Shown here one piece after another: positions 1 to 6,383 of a stretch of 15,029 nucleotides of DNA. Origin of the DNA: Candidatus Iainarchaeum sp. (GTDB taxonomy: Archaea; B1Sed10-29); NCBI GenBank assembly GCA_003551125.1, contig PULY01000003.1:1-15029 (forward strand). The letters are read 5' to 3'. The notes under the pieces were generated by a model. It was not told where the DNA came from. It saw nothing but the letters and a program-made list of their open reading frames with translations, and did not search any database. Within the stretch, counting starts at the first letter, position 1. Each line of letters starts with the position of its first letter. The position numbers and the translations under genes are program-made.

Positions 1-1
1 A

Positions 2-148
2 AAACAAAAAAGGAAAAAAATTAAGAAAGTGAAAGAACCTTCTCAAGTAGTTGTATCTGGCGGAGGTTCCGGAGACAATAATATTTTTAAGATAATACTC
101 ATAGTGATAGTTATAGCCATTGTTATGGGTATTATCTCATCACTTTAG
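2..148 (+). CDS. C-terminal end of a basic, tail-anchored membrane protein (partial)
   Basis: An open frame enters from the left edge and runs 48 codons to a TAG stop; its start lies outside the window. The visible part opens with a Lys/Arg-rich stretch (KQKRKKIKKVK), then a short Gly/Ser linker (SGGGSGD), then about 20 hydrophobic residues (IFKIILIVIVIAIVMGIISS) ending just before the stop. This is the layout of a tail-anchored protein with its bulk in the cytoplasm. I do not recognise the family; it does not resemble archaeal Sec61-beta, the usual small tail-anchored candidate. The next gene downstream has the same basic-plus-terminal-helix layout, so the two may be functionally related (inference). 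Confidence 0.6.
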   Translation, partial: KQKRKKIKKVKEPSQVVVSGGGSGDNNIFKIILIVIVIAIVMGIISSL

Positions 149-174
149 AATTTTTTATTTTAAATTTCATAACA

Positions 175-182
175 TTTATTAA
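175..182 (+). promoter_or_regulatory. Possible TATA box for the tail-anchored HTH-like gene
   Basis: TTTATTAA lies about 50 bases before the ATG at 230. A start of transcription about 25 bases downstream would leave a leader containing the AAGGAG ribosome site at 217-222. Another AT-rich element (GTTTAAATAATA, 191-202) is also possible but would put the transcript start on top of that ribosome site. The choice is uncertain in such AT-rich DNA. Confidence 0.3.
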
Positions 183-229
183 ACTTCTAAGTTTAAATAA
201 TAATTAGGTGTCGAATAAGGAGTTTGATT

Positions 230-1321
230 ATGAGTAAAAAAAAGAAAAAGAAACAAAAAGTTTCAAAATTTCCTTTTACAGGTGGAGATAAAGTATTACT
301 TAAAAGGAAAAAAGAGGGCAAAAGCACAGATCCAAAGAAAGCCAGAAAGAGACAGGAACGAATTTTCCAGTATGCTAGAGAGATAATAGAAGGAGGAAAA
401 GTAGAAAACATAACACAAGCTTCTAAGTATCTAAGTAAAAGGACAAATTATTCAGCTAGGCATATTAGGAGGTTATTACGAGAAAAAGCACCTGTAGATA
501 TAAAAAGAAATTTAGGGATTATTGAAAAAAAAGAATCTAAAGAAAAAAAGAAAAAAGGAGGAGAATTAGCTTTAAGAGATATTTATAAAAAAGGAGATGA
601 AGAAGTTAAAAAAGCAATAGAAGAGGGTATGAAAAAAGCTAAAGAAGAAATGGGAAAAGAGAAAAAACCTAAAAAAGCTAAAGAAAGAAAGAAAGAGAAA
701 GAATCGGAAAAAAAATGGGAAGATATAGATAAATGGCTTAAAGATTTTGAAAAAGAAATTAAAAAGTTATCTAAAAAAGGAAGTGTTAAGTCAGTAAAAA
801 AAGCTAAGGGAGATAAAATTGAAAAGAAGAAGAGAGATATTCTCAATCGTGTTGAAAAAGGAGAGATAGGAAAAGAAGAAGGATTAGAGAGAATTGAAAG
901 GCTAAATCGGAAACTCGAAAAATTAGATATAAAACCTGGGAAACAATATAAAGAGGATATATTGAAAAAAGAAATTGAAGAGAGGAGAAAAAGACTCCCT
1001 GTTCCTGTTACAGATATAAGTAAAGAGAAAACAGAAAGAAAAAAAACGGAAACTAAAGAGGTAAAAAGAAAAGAGAAGGATAGAAAAGAAAAAGAAAAGA
1101 AGAAAAAAATAGATAAGACTGAAAAAAAGGAAAAGGAGGAAAAAGAATCTAAAGAATCTTCAGAGAAAAAAGAAAAGGAAAAGAAAGAAAAAACTAAAAA
1201 GAAAAAGAAAGGACTAATTTCATATTTCACTTCAACTGATTATTCAAATATGAGAGCTATAATAATATTTCTGATACTTGTGTTGCTTATATTCATGGTG
1301 TTGGGAGCTATTTTTAGTTAG
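230..1321 (+). CDS. Lys/Glu-rich protein with possible N-terminal HTH and C-terminal membrane anchor
   Basis: A 363-residue protein of unknown function. The ATG at 230 is chosen because AAGGAG lies 7 bases upstream; a TTG two codons earlier sits almost on that site. Residues 1-10 are nearly all Lys. Residues about 40-86 form the only region of ordinary composition and look like a helix-turn-helix (ITQASKYLSKRTNYSARHIR). From about 100 to 330 the chain is almost entirely Lys, Glu and Arg and should be a long charged helix or coiled coil. Residues 343-362 are a clear hydrophobic helix ending at the stop, so the protein is probably tail-anchored with its bulk in the cytoplasm. A membrane-tethered DNA- or RNA-binding protein is an inference. 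The coding strand is extremely purine-rich, and the stop overlaps that of convergent trm1. Confidence 0.8.
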   Translation: MSKKKKKKQKVSKFPFTGGDKVLLKRKKEGKSTDPKKARKRQERIFQYAREIIEGGKVENITQASKYLSKRTNYSARHIRRLLREKAPVDIKRNLGIIEKKESKEKKKKGGELALRDIYKKGDEEVKKAIEEGMKKAKEEMGKEKKPKKAKERKKEKESEKKWEDIDKWLKDFEKEIKKLSKKGSVKSVKKAKGDKIEKKKRDILNRVEKGEIGKEEGLERIERLNRKLEKLDIKPGKQYKEDILKKEIEERRKRLPVPVTDISKEKTERKKTETKEVKRKEKDRKEKEKKKKIDKTEKKEKEEKESKESSEKKEKEKKEKTKKKKKGLISYFTSTDYSNMRAIIIFLILVLLIFMVLGAIFS

Positions 1322-2424
1322 TTATCTGTTTTAGAAAGATCAATAACTCTCTCTTGAGGAGCATTTGTTCTAAAGCCGTATCCTGTAAATACTGTTTCTT
1401 GAGCTTTATAACCTAAATCACTCAATTTATCTATATAATAATTCTTCTTCTTTGCTTTTCCACCATTTATTCTACTTAGTCTATGCGTATTGTAATGAAG
1501 TTCTTTAATTTTAATTTCTTTCTTGATCTTATTGAAAAAAGGATCAGGTATGTTTATATCTTCCATGAATTCTTCATCTCCAATGTAATCCAACCAAGTT
1601 GGACCAAGTATCTTTAATTTGGATCCACATTCACATTTACAGTTTATTTTTCCAATTAAATTCATTTTTTCTCTTCTACCGCAGTCTTCACATATTCCGA
1701 TGTATCCTGCTTTATCCAAATTTCTGTTTATTCCTCTTTTACTTTCTCTTACTTCAAAGAAGCATCTATAGTAATGTCTCTTCCAGTAACAGAATAGTGG
1801 AACCACTGTGAATTTATTAACAGCTCCAATTTTCTGAACTGCTAAAATTAGATTTCTCAAACCAATTTCATGTTCCCATGGATTTCCCTTTGACCTCAAA
1901 CCATATCTCCTGAAACAAGCTTTGGGGTAATGTCCGCTCAAAGCACCTAAATCTGTAGCTGTAACTGCTAGTAAACTTTTTCTAGGTTTAATTGATTTAA
2001 AAGCATTTCCTAAGAAAGGAGAGGGTGATCCAAATGGATCTATATCTATAAAATCAAATTTTTTTCCATCAGTCATCAGTGAATTAGCATCTCTGTGACT
2101 TGATTCAACTTTTTCTTCTCCTTCATTTAATTCTATATTTTTATCTATAATTTCAACTGCTTTTGGATTAAAATCATTTGCAATTGTCCTTATCTTGGCT
2201 TCGTTTCCGTATCTTATAGCTCTGGCTCCCGTTGCTGATAGTGCATCTAAACCTAAAGGGGTTTCTGAGTCTTCAAAGAATTTTTTAACTATCTCTACAG
2301 ATATATTTCTGTCTGTCTTCATTTCAGGATTATAAAAAACAGGTGCTTCTTCCGGAGAGGAGTATTTATCTCTACTAGGTATCAGTAATTTCGTTTTTCC
2401 TTCTTTTATTTCTTGAAGATCCAT
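1318..2424 (-). CDS. trm1: tRNA (guanine(26)-N2)-dimethyltransferase Trm1
   Basis: 368 residues, close to the usual archaeal Trm1 length. Trm1 uses S-adenosylmethionine to methylate N2 of G26 at the hinge between the D and anticodon arms of many tRNAs. Visible motifs: the SAM-binding segment GLDALSATGARAIR at 58-71, an acidic strand end (NDF, 83-85), the family signature DPFGSP at 129-134 carrying the catalytic Asp, and TATDLGALSG at 155-164. A C-terminal zinc-ribbon-like region has Cys pairs at 245/248 and 262-266 followed by GPTW at 274. It lies 70 bases downstream of the eL33 gene on the same strand and may be co-transcribed, though a TATA-like element in the gap could serve it alone. Its TAA overlaps the TAG of the convergent upstream gene. 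Only a weak GAGAGA precedes the ATG. Confidence 0.95.
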   Translation of the reverse strand: MDLQEIKEGKTKLLIPSRDKYSSPEEAPVFYNPEMKTDRNISVEIVKKFFEDSETPLGLDALSATGARAIRYGNEAKIRTIANDFNPKAVEIIDKNIELNEGEEKVESSHRDANSLMTDGKKFDFIDIDPFGSPSPFLGNAFKSIKPRKSLLAVTATDLGALSGHYPKACFRRYGLRSKGNPWEHEIGLRNLILAVQKIGAVNKFTVVPLFCYWKRHYYRCFFEVRESKRGINRNLDKAGYIGICEDCGRREKMNLIGKINCKCECGSKLKILGPTWLDYIGDEEFMEDINIPDPFFNKIKKEIKIKELHYNTHRLSRINGGKAKKKNYYIDKLSDLGYKAQETVFTGYGFRTNAPQERVIDLSKTDN

Positions 2425-2454
2425 CTAAATCTCTCTTTAGTTTCAGTAGAAAAA

Positions 2455-2468
2455 ATTTTATTTTAAGA
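2455..2468 (-). promoter_or_regulatory. Possible TATA box for trm1
   Basis: On the minus strand this reads as a TTAAAATAAAAT-type element about 38 bases before the trm1 ATG, which would give a leader of about 11 bases. It lies between the eL33 stop and trm1, so trm1 could have its own promoter in addition to read-through from eL33. Confidence 0.35.
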
Positions 2469-2494
2469 GAAAGCTTTGAAAGTTAATATTCTAT

Positions 2495-2755
2495 TCATTT
2501 CTCTATTTTTATCTTCGAACCTATTATCTGTCCGGGTAATCCTTTTCTGAATCTTATTCTTAGTGCTCCTGAATTTCCATGGGGGCTACTGACTTTTCCT
2601 TTTATTTCTTTTCCACTTGAAGTAGTGTATATTGCTTTTTTACCCACTAGCTTTACTGCTTCTTCGCTTCCATTTATTGCATCAGATTCAGCGATTACTT
2701 GCTTATCGTATTTCGTGTTTCTTCCTCTTCTAAAGCTTTTTACGCATGCTTCCAT
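2495..2755 (-). CDS. rpl35ae: 50S ribosomal protein eL33 (L35Ae)
   Basis: 86 residues, full length for the L35Ae family, a large-subunit protein found in eukaryotes and many archaea but not bacteria. The family pattern is clear throughout: the N-terminal RRGRNTKY (9-16), the middle GKKAIYTTSSGKEIKGKV (38-54), and the C-terminal HGNSGALRIRF (59-69) followed by KGLPGQIIG (71-79). It heads a minus-strand pair with trm1, linking a ribosome component to tRNA modification. It is divergent from rnhB, with 184 bases between the two starts. There is no ribosome-binding site before the ATG, and a TATA-like element at 2799-2806 predicts a leader of about 20 bases. Confidence 0.95.
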   Translation of the reverse strand: MEACVKSFRRGRNTKYDKQVIAESDAINGSEEAVKLVGKKAIYTTSSGKEIKGKVSSPHGNSGALRIRFRKGLPGQIIGSKIKIEK

Positions 2756-2798
2756 TGTTTATCACGTTTCATTTGTTTCTTATTTTGTTTTTTCGGTA

Positions 2799-2806
2799 TA
2801 TTTATA
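2799..2806 (-). promoter_or_regulatory. TATA box for eL33
   Basis: On the minus strand the sequence reads TATAAATA inside GATATAAATATACC, about 47 bases before the eL33 ATG. Transcription starting about 26 bases downstream would give a leader of about 20 bases without a ribosome-binding site. It is the best TATA match in the 2756-2939 divergent region on this strand. Confidence 0.5.
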
Positions 2807-2894
2807 TCTTGTTTTTTTGTTGTTATCCTTTTATTTATCTATGTTGATTGTCTCTGTTTCTTTTGATTCCCCGAGGTATTTATTTATCGGTAAC

Positions 2895-2901
2895 TTATAT
2901 A
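2895..2901 (+). promoter_or_regulatory. TATA box for rnhB
   Basis: TTATATA within CTTATATATTCC is centred about 42 bases before the rnhB ATG at 2940. The predicted transcript start near 2925 leaves a leader of about 15 bases, and no ribosome-binding site is seen, so initiation on a very short leader is likely. Confidence 0.5.
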
Positions 2902-2939
2902 TTCCTCACAATTCCCGTTAATATTTAATAATGATTTAG

Positions 2940-3620
2940 ATGAAAAAATATGCTCTTGGAATAGATGAGGCTGGAAGAGGACCCGTTATAGGATCTATGT
3001 TTATAGCAGGAGTTATTCTGAGTCCTGAAAAATCCACTGAATTATTTGATGATGGTGCTAGGGATTCAAAGAAACTTTCAAAGAAAAGAAGAGAAGAATT
3101 ATATCCTGTTGTTAAAGATAAAGCTTTTTCAACTTATTCAGTTGAAACTAAGGCAGCTGAAATTGATTTTGAAAGACAAAGGATAAGTTTGAATGAATTA
3201 GAAGCTCAGAAAATGGCTAAAGTTATAGAAAAAGCTTTAGAAGAAGATCTGAATCTTGAAAAAATCATTATAGATCTTCCTGATCCAAATGCTGATAAAT
3301 TTATGAATAGAATAAATAAATATATTGATATACCTGATGAAATAGAGGTAATAGCTGAACATGGGGCTGATGATAAGTATTCTGTTTGTTCTGCAGCGTC
3401 TATAATTGCTAAAGTTGATAGGGATAGACATGTTGCTGATTTAAGTGAAAAATATGGTTTAGATATAGTTACAGGTTATCCTCATGAAAAATCCGTTAAT
3501 GAATATCTCAAGAAAATTATCGATAATGAGGAAGAGTATCCTGATTTCGTTAGAACCAGTTGGAGAACAGCTGAGAGAGTAAAAGAGAATAAAGAACAAA
3601 GTAAGATTGGAGATTATTAA
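2940..3620 (+). CDS. rnhB: Ribonuclease HII
   Basis: 226 residues, the normal archaeal length. The enzyme cleaves the RNA strand of RNA-DNA hybrids and removes single ribonucleotides from DNA, using two metal ions. The N-terminal signature GIDEAGRGPVIGSM (7-20) supplies Asp9 and Glu10. DSKKLSKKRREELY (42-55) is the usual second motif. Asp112 (IIIDLPDP) and Asp144 (EHGADDKY), followed by SAASIIAKVDRDR (151-163), complete the four-carboxylate site by comparison with archaeal family members. GYPHEKS (179-185) matches the common GYP segment. It stands alone on the plus strand, divergent from eL33. The ATG is the only good start, has no ribosome-binding site, and sits in the ten-base string GATTTAGATG that is also found at the trm1 start. 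Confidence 0.96.
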   Translation: MKKYALGIDEAGRGPVIGSMFIAGVILSPEKSTELFDDGARDSKKLSKKRREELYPVVKDKAFSTYSVETKAAEIDFERQRISLNELEAQKMAKVIEKALEEDLNLEKIIIDLPDPNADKFMNRINKYIDIPDEIEVIAEHGADDKYSVCSAASIIAKVDRDRHVADLSEKYGLDIVTGYPHEKSVNEYLKKIIDNEEEYPDFVRTSWRTAERVKENKEQSKIGDY

Positions 3621-3660
3621 AAATTTCTTTATAATGATATTAAATGATTTCTAATGATAA

Positions 3661-3675
3661 TTGTAATCTTTACAA
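3661..3675. repeat. Perfect 6-base inverted repeat after rnhB
   Basis: TTGTAA and TTACAA flank a three-base centre (TCT). It lies 41 bases after the rnhB stop and about 45 bases before the possible promoter of the small acidic ORF. It could be a weak hairpin or a dimeric regulator site, but such short palindromes are expected by chance in AT-rich DNA. Confidence 0.25.
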
Positions 3676-3705
3676 GTTATTGATTTTCTAGTTTTACGAT
3701 TACTT

Positions 3706-3714
3706 TTTATTATA
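3706..3714 (+). promoter_or_regulatory. Possible TATA box for the small acidic ORF
   Basis: TTTATTATA is centred about 38 bases before the ATG at 3748, giving a predicted leader of about 12 bases that would start at or inside the purine-rich AGAGGGGG. The spacing is what an archaeal promoter needs; the AT-rich background keeps confidence low. Confidence 0.35.
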
Positions 3715-3747
3715 GTCTTTCTCTAACTATAAGAGGGGGTTGAAATT

Positions 3748-3873
3748 ATGCTAAGCAAAGACGTTGTAAAGAGAAAGATTAAAGTAGAGAAAAATAAAGA
3801 TGATGATGAAGAAGATGAAGATCAAGATCAAGATGAAGGGGATGAGGAGAATGAAGAAGAAAATGAAAATTAG
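3748..3873 (+). CDS. Small protein with basic head and acidic tail, 41 residues (hypothetical)
   Basis: A short frame with ATG at 3748 and TAG at 3871-3873. The product has a basic N-terminal third (MLSKDVVKRKIKVEKNK) and a tail from residue 18 made almost only of Asp, Glu, Asn and Gln (DDDEEDEDQDQDEGDEE and onward). GAGGGGG at 3733-3739 could act as a weak ribosome-binding site, and a TATA-like element lies at 3706-3714. It fills an otherwise empty gap between rnhB and the convergent gene ending at 3891. The family is not recognised. Acidic tails of this type occur in proteins that bind basic partners such as histones or ribosomal proteins, but function here is unknown. A run of GAT/GAA triplets could be open by chance, so coding status is not certain. 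Confidence 0.5.
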   Translation: MLSKDVVKRKIKVEKNKDDDEEDEDQDQDEGDEENEEENEN

Positions 3874-3890
3874 TCATTGTTTGTAAAGAC

Positions 3891-4229
3891 TTAAAGTTCT
3901 TCTTCTATCATTTCATCTATTAGTTCTTCAACGTCAGGTTCTTCGAGAGGTCCACATATTTCTCTATATATTCTTACAGGTGTATTAGCTTCCAGTTGAG
4001 CTAATCCGTTATAGAATCCTGTTTTCATAGCTTCTTCTTCATCGTCTTCGAATCCAACGAACATCAATATTACATCTACTTTTCCAGATAGTTTTCTAGC
4101 CTCTCCTATCGCTGCTATTGGATCCTTTGCTATGGATTTTTTTATTTCGAGAGGTGCTATTTCTTCTTTAAGTTTTTCTTCCGCTTCTTCCATTATGTCT
4201 TCTCTAGCTTGGATTATACCTATTTTCAT
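3891..4229 (-). CDS. Small alpha/beta protein, weakly like lumazine/riboflavin synthase fold (hypothetical)
   Basis: 112 residues, complete, with no signal peptide or membrane helix. It opens with a beta strand (MKIGIIQ) followed by a charged helix, has DPIAAIGEARKL (36-47), a hydrophobic strand VDVILMFVGFEDDEEEA (51-67), then GFYNGLAQLEANTPVRIYREI (71-91) and an acidic C-terminal helix. The order of these pieces resembles the archaeal riboflavin synthase/lumazine synthase fold (KVGI.., DLPVA, CDIVMALG, GLMLAQL, IIEVFV), but the protein is shorter than the 130-160 residues usual there and the lumazine synthase catalytic His is not evident. I therefore treat the function as unknown. The gene follows the thermosome gene on the same strand after 107 bases, with a possible promoter of its own, and converges with the small acidic ORF. 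Confidence 0.7.
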   Translation of the reverse strand: MKIGIIQAREDIMEEAEEKLKEEIAPLEIKKSIAKDPIAAIGEARKLSGKVDVILMFVGFEDDEEEAMKTGFYNGLAQLEANTPVRIYREICGPLEEPDVEELIDEMIEEEL

Positions 4230-4258
4230 ATTATCTCAGTTAATGAAAAGAAACTAGA

Positions 4259-4266
4259 TTAATAAA
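4259..4266 (-). promoter_or_regulatory. Possible TATA box for the lumazine-synthase-like gene
   Basis: The minus strand reads TTTATTAA about 34 bases before the ATG at 4229, so the transcript would be nearly leaderless. No ribosome-binding site is seen before that ATG, which fits. It suggests transcription independent of the upstream thermosome gene. Confidence 0.4.
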
Positions 4267-4336
4267 AACATATGTTTTTTGAGAAAAATATTGAAAGAAG
4301 AAAAAGAAATTAAGAAAAATAAAGTGGTTTAGGGCG

Positions 4337-6013
4337 TTACATCATTCCGCCCATTCCAGGTGGCATTCCGCCTGGTGCTCCGCCTGGCATTCCTCCGGGT
4401 GCTCCTCCTTGAGGTCCGCCAGAGTCTCCGCCTCCGGAACTTGAGATTATGTCGTCTATTCTTAGTATTGTGTTTGCTGCTTCTGATCCGCTGGATATTG
4501 CTTGTTCTTTCACTTTTGTTGGGTCCGTTACTTTTAGGTTTTCCATGTTTTCTACTTTACCTTTTAGTACGTTTACTCCGTATCTTTCTTTTCCTGAGCT
4601 GTGTTCGGATCTCAATTTTACTAGTGTATCTATTGTGTCCATTCCTGCGCTTCTTGCTAGTACTCTTGGTATGGCTTCTAATGCTTCGGCGAATTTTTCT
4701 ATTGCTAGTTGTTCTCTTCCGCCTACATGGTCTGCGTATTCTTTTAGTCTCATTGCTACATGTGTTTCTATTGCTCCTCCGCCTGTTACTACTTCTCCTG
4801 TTTCTATGGCGCATGTAAGTGCTCCTATTCCATCTACTACAGCTCTTTCTGCTTCTTCTACTACGTGTTCTGTTCCTCCTCTTACTAGTATTGTTACTGC
4901 TTTGGCTTTTGGACATCCTTCTACGAATGTCATTTCGGAGTCGCCCATTCTTTTTTCTTCTACATTTTCAGCGTTTCCTAAGTCTTCATCCGTTAGATCA
5001 TCAACACTTGATACTATTGATGCTCCTGTAGCTCTTGCTAGTTTTTTCATGTCGCTTTTCTTTACTCTTCTTACTGCAGTTATTCCTCTTTTGGCTAGGT
5101 AGTGTTGTGCTGCGTCATCGATTCCTTTTTGGCAGAATACTACTTCTGCTCCTACTTTGTCTATTTTCTCGACCATTTCTTTTAACATATTTTCTTCTTG
5201 TGCTAGGAACCCTTCAAGTTGGTCTGGGTTGGTTATTTGTATTTCTGCATCTGTTTCTGTTCCTTTTACTTCTATTGGAGCGTTTATTAGTGCTATTTTT
5301 GGGTTCTCATGTCTACTTGGCATGTTGCTGTGTACTCTTTCTTTGTCTACTACTATTCCATCGATTAGTTCGGAGTTTTCTAGGTTTCCTCCACCTACTG
5401 TTTCTATTTTTATATTGTCCTTATCTATAGTGTATGCTCCATTTTTCTCGTCTGCTACTTGTTTAACTGCTTTTACGATTAGTTCTGCTAATACTTCTTC
5501 TTTTCCTATTGCTGTTCCTTTGGATTTCATACTTGTCGAGCAGACATTTTGAAGAATATCTTCATCTTCAATCGTTACTTCTTGGCTCGCTTCTTTTAGG
5601 TATTTTATTGCTTTTTCTTGAGCTATTTTATATCCTTTTATTATTAGACTTGGATGGATATCTTGGTCCAGTAGTTCTTTTGCTTGTCCCAGTAGTTCTC
5701 CTGCGATTACTACTGCTGTTGTTGTTCCGTCTCCCGTTTCTGTGTCTTGTGTTTGGGATACTTCTACTAGCATTTTTCCTGCTGGATGCTCTATATCCAT
5801 TTTTTCAAGTATTGTTGCACCGTCATTAGTGACTACTATATCACCTATTTCGTCCACTAGCATTTTGTCCATTCCTTTTGGTCCTAGTGTTGTTTTTACT
5901 ATTTCTGCTACTTGTTCTCCTGCTGCTATGTTGCTTCCTTGTGCTCCTTTTCCTCTCTGTCTTTCGGTATCTTCAGACATCACTAAAATTGGTGTTCCTC
6001 CTATTCTTGGCAT
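4337..6013 (-). CDS. ths: Thermosome (group II chaperonin) subunit
   Basis: 558 residues, typical of an archaeal thermosome subunit, the ATP-driven double-ring chaperonin that folds cytosolic proteins. Visible motifs: [11 protein letters not shown] (42-52), NDGATIL (63-69), the ATP-binding GDGTTT (94-99), the catalytic Asp394 in AVVDGIGAL (391-399), GGGAIE (411-416), and a C-terminal [10 protein letters not shown] (496-505). The last 30 residues are a Gly/Met/Pro-rich tail with two copies of GGAPGGMP, like the flexible GGM tails that fill the chaperonin cavity. A strong GGAGGT ribosome site lies 7 bases before the ATG, in contrast to most genes here, and suggests high expression. Only one subunit gene is in the window; whether the ring is homo- or hetero-oligomeric cannot be told. 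Confidence 0.98.
   Translation of the reverse strand: MPRIGGTPILVMSEDTERQRGKGAQGSNIAAGEQVAEIVKTTLGPKGMDKMLVDEIGDIVVTNDGATILEKMDIEHPAGKMLVEVSQTQDTETGDGTTTAVVIAGELLGQAKELLDQDIHPSLIIKGYKIAQEKAIKYLKEASQEVTIEDEDILQNVCSTSMKSKGTAIGKEEVLAELIVKAVKQVADEKNGAYTIDKDNIKIETVGGGNLENSELIDGIVVDKERVHSNMPSRHENPKIALINAPIEVKGTETDAEIQITNPDQLEGFLAQEENMLKEMVEKIDKVGAEVVFCQKGIDDAAQHYLAKRGITAVRRVKKSDMKKLARATGASIVSSVDDLTDEDLGNAENVEEKRMGDSEMTFVEGCPKAKAVTILVRGGTEHVVEEAERAVVDGIGALTCAIETGEVVTGGGAIETHVAMRLKEYADHVGGREQLAIEKFAEALEAIPRVLARSAGMDTIDTLVKLRSEHSSGKERYGVNVLKGKVENMENLKVTDPTKVKEQAISSGSEAANTILRIDDIISSSGGGDSGGPQGGAPGGMPGGAPGGMPPGMGGMM
4342..4407 (-). repeat. Gly/Met/Pro-coding repeat at the thermosome C-terminus
   Basis: The 3' end of the thermosome gene codes for two tandem GGAPGGMP units and degenerate PGMGGMM ends, visible on the plus strand as repeated GGCATTCC/GGTGCTCC units. 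It is a normal low-complexity chaperonin tail, here longer than a simple GGM triplet. Confidence 0.7.
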
Positions 6014-6020
6014 ATTGATT

Positions 6021-6026
6021 ACCTCC
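6021..6026 (-). promoter_or_regulatory. Strong ribosome-binding site of the thermosome gene
   Basis: The minus strand reads GGAGGT 7 bases before the thermosome ATG, an almost perfect complement of the archaeal 16S rRNA 3' end. It fixes the start and implies a leadered, strongly translated mRNA. The upstream stretch 6027-6212 is AT-rich and holds several TATA-like strings but no single clear thermosome promoter. Confidence 0.8.
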
Positions 6027-6212
6027 TTTTTTTCTGTTTTCTATTTTTCTAACTAAAGTTATTTTTAGATTTAATCTATTCATTAAAATTCAGAAAAATT
6101 ACTTTTTTCTTTTTTCTGTCTTCATTCATTCTTTTTCTTCACCCCTTTTTAAATTCTTTTCGTTTTTTGATCATTTTGAATGAAGAAAGATATTAATTTC
6201 TCGAGTGACATC

Positions 6213-6219
6213 TATATAA
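6213..6219 (+). promoter_or_regulatory. TATA box for tRNA-Cys
   Basis: TATATAA, the best TATA match in the 6014-6257 gap, is centred about 42 bases before the first base of the tRNA. A transcript starting about 26 bases downstream would carry a 5' leader of about 15 bases for RNase P to remove. Confidence 0.5.
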
Positions 6220-6257
6220 CGAGTTTCTTTATTAGAAAAATTTCGCTTTATCAAGGT

Positions 6258-6328
6258 GTCGGGATAGCATAGTGGTTATGCACCGGCCTGCAGAGCCGAG
6301 TACAAGGGTTCGAATCCCTTTCCCGACT
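6258..6328 (+). tRNA. tRNA-Cys (anticodon GCA)
   Basis: A complete cloverleaf folds by hand. The acceptor stem GTCGGGA/TCCCGAC has 7 pairs. The D stem is GCAT/ATGC with loop AGTGGTT. The anticodon arm 6283-6299 has loop CTGCAGA, giving anticodon GCA at 6290-6292. The variable loop is GTAC, and the T arm is AAGGG/CCCTT with loop TTCGAAT. The unpaired base after the acceptor is T (U73), the known discriminator for tRNA-Cys, and U8-A14 and G15-C48 tertiary pairs are possible. CCA is not encoded. There is no intron. The top pair of the anticodon stem is a C27-A43 mismatch. It lies 320 bases upstream of cysS on the same strand. Confidence 0.95.
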
Positions 6329-6333
6329 TTTTT
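6329..6333 (+). terminator. T-run terminator after tRNA-Cys
   Basis: The tRNA 3' end runs directly into a block of T (6328-6333, the first being U73). Oligo-T tracts end transcription by archaeal RNA polymerase, and further T tracts follow at 6360-6370. Confidence 0.5.
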
Positions 6334-6383
6334 GAATTAACAAATATTTATGAGGAATTTTCTTTTTTTCAAGCACATTGATT

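Noticed and set aside
224..229. TTG start two codons before the ATG at 230
   Set aside because: The AAGGAG site ends one base before it, too close for use; spacing to the ATG is ideal.
583..1230. 215-codon open frame on the minus strand, rich in Phe and Ser
   Set aside because: It is the mirror image of the Lys/Glu-rich plus-strand gene; purine-rich codons read backwards give Phe, Ser and Leu and no stops.
2625..2921. 98-codon plus-strand frame covering the divergent promoter region
   Set aside because: Overlaps eL33 in antisense and includes both predicted TATA boxes; composition is that of non-coding AT-rich DNA.
4342..4407. Tandem GGCATTCC/GGTGCTCC units as a possible repeat array
   Set aside because: They are in frame and encode the usual Gly/Met chaperonin tail, so no separate element is needed.
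4449..5102. 217-codon plus-strand frame
   Set aside because: Lies wholly inside the thermosome gene on the other strand, with Ser/Phe-rich composition and no family features.
6180..6275. Short plus-strand frame starting MKKDINFSSD
   Set aside because: It runs through the tRNA-Cys promoter and into the tRNA itself and has no ribosome-binding site.
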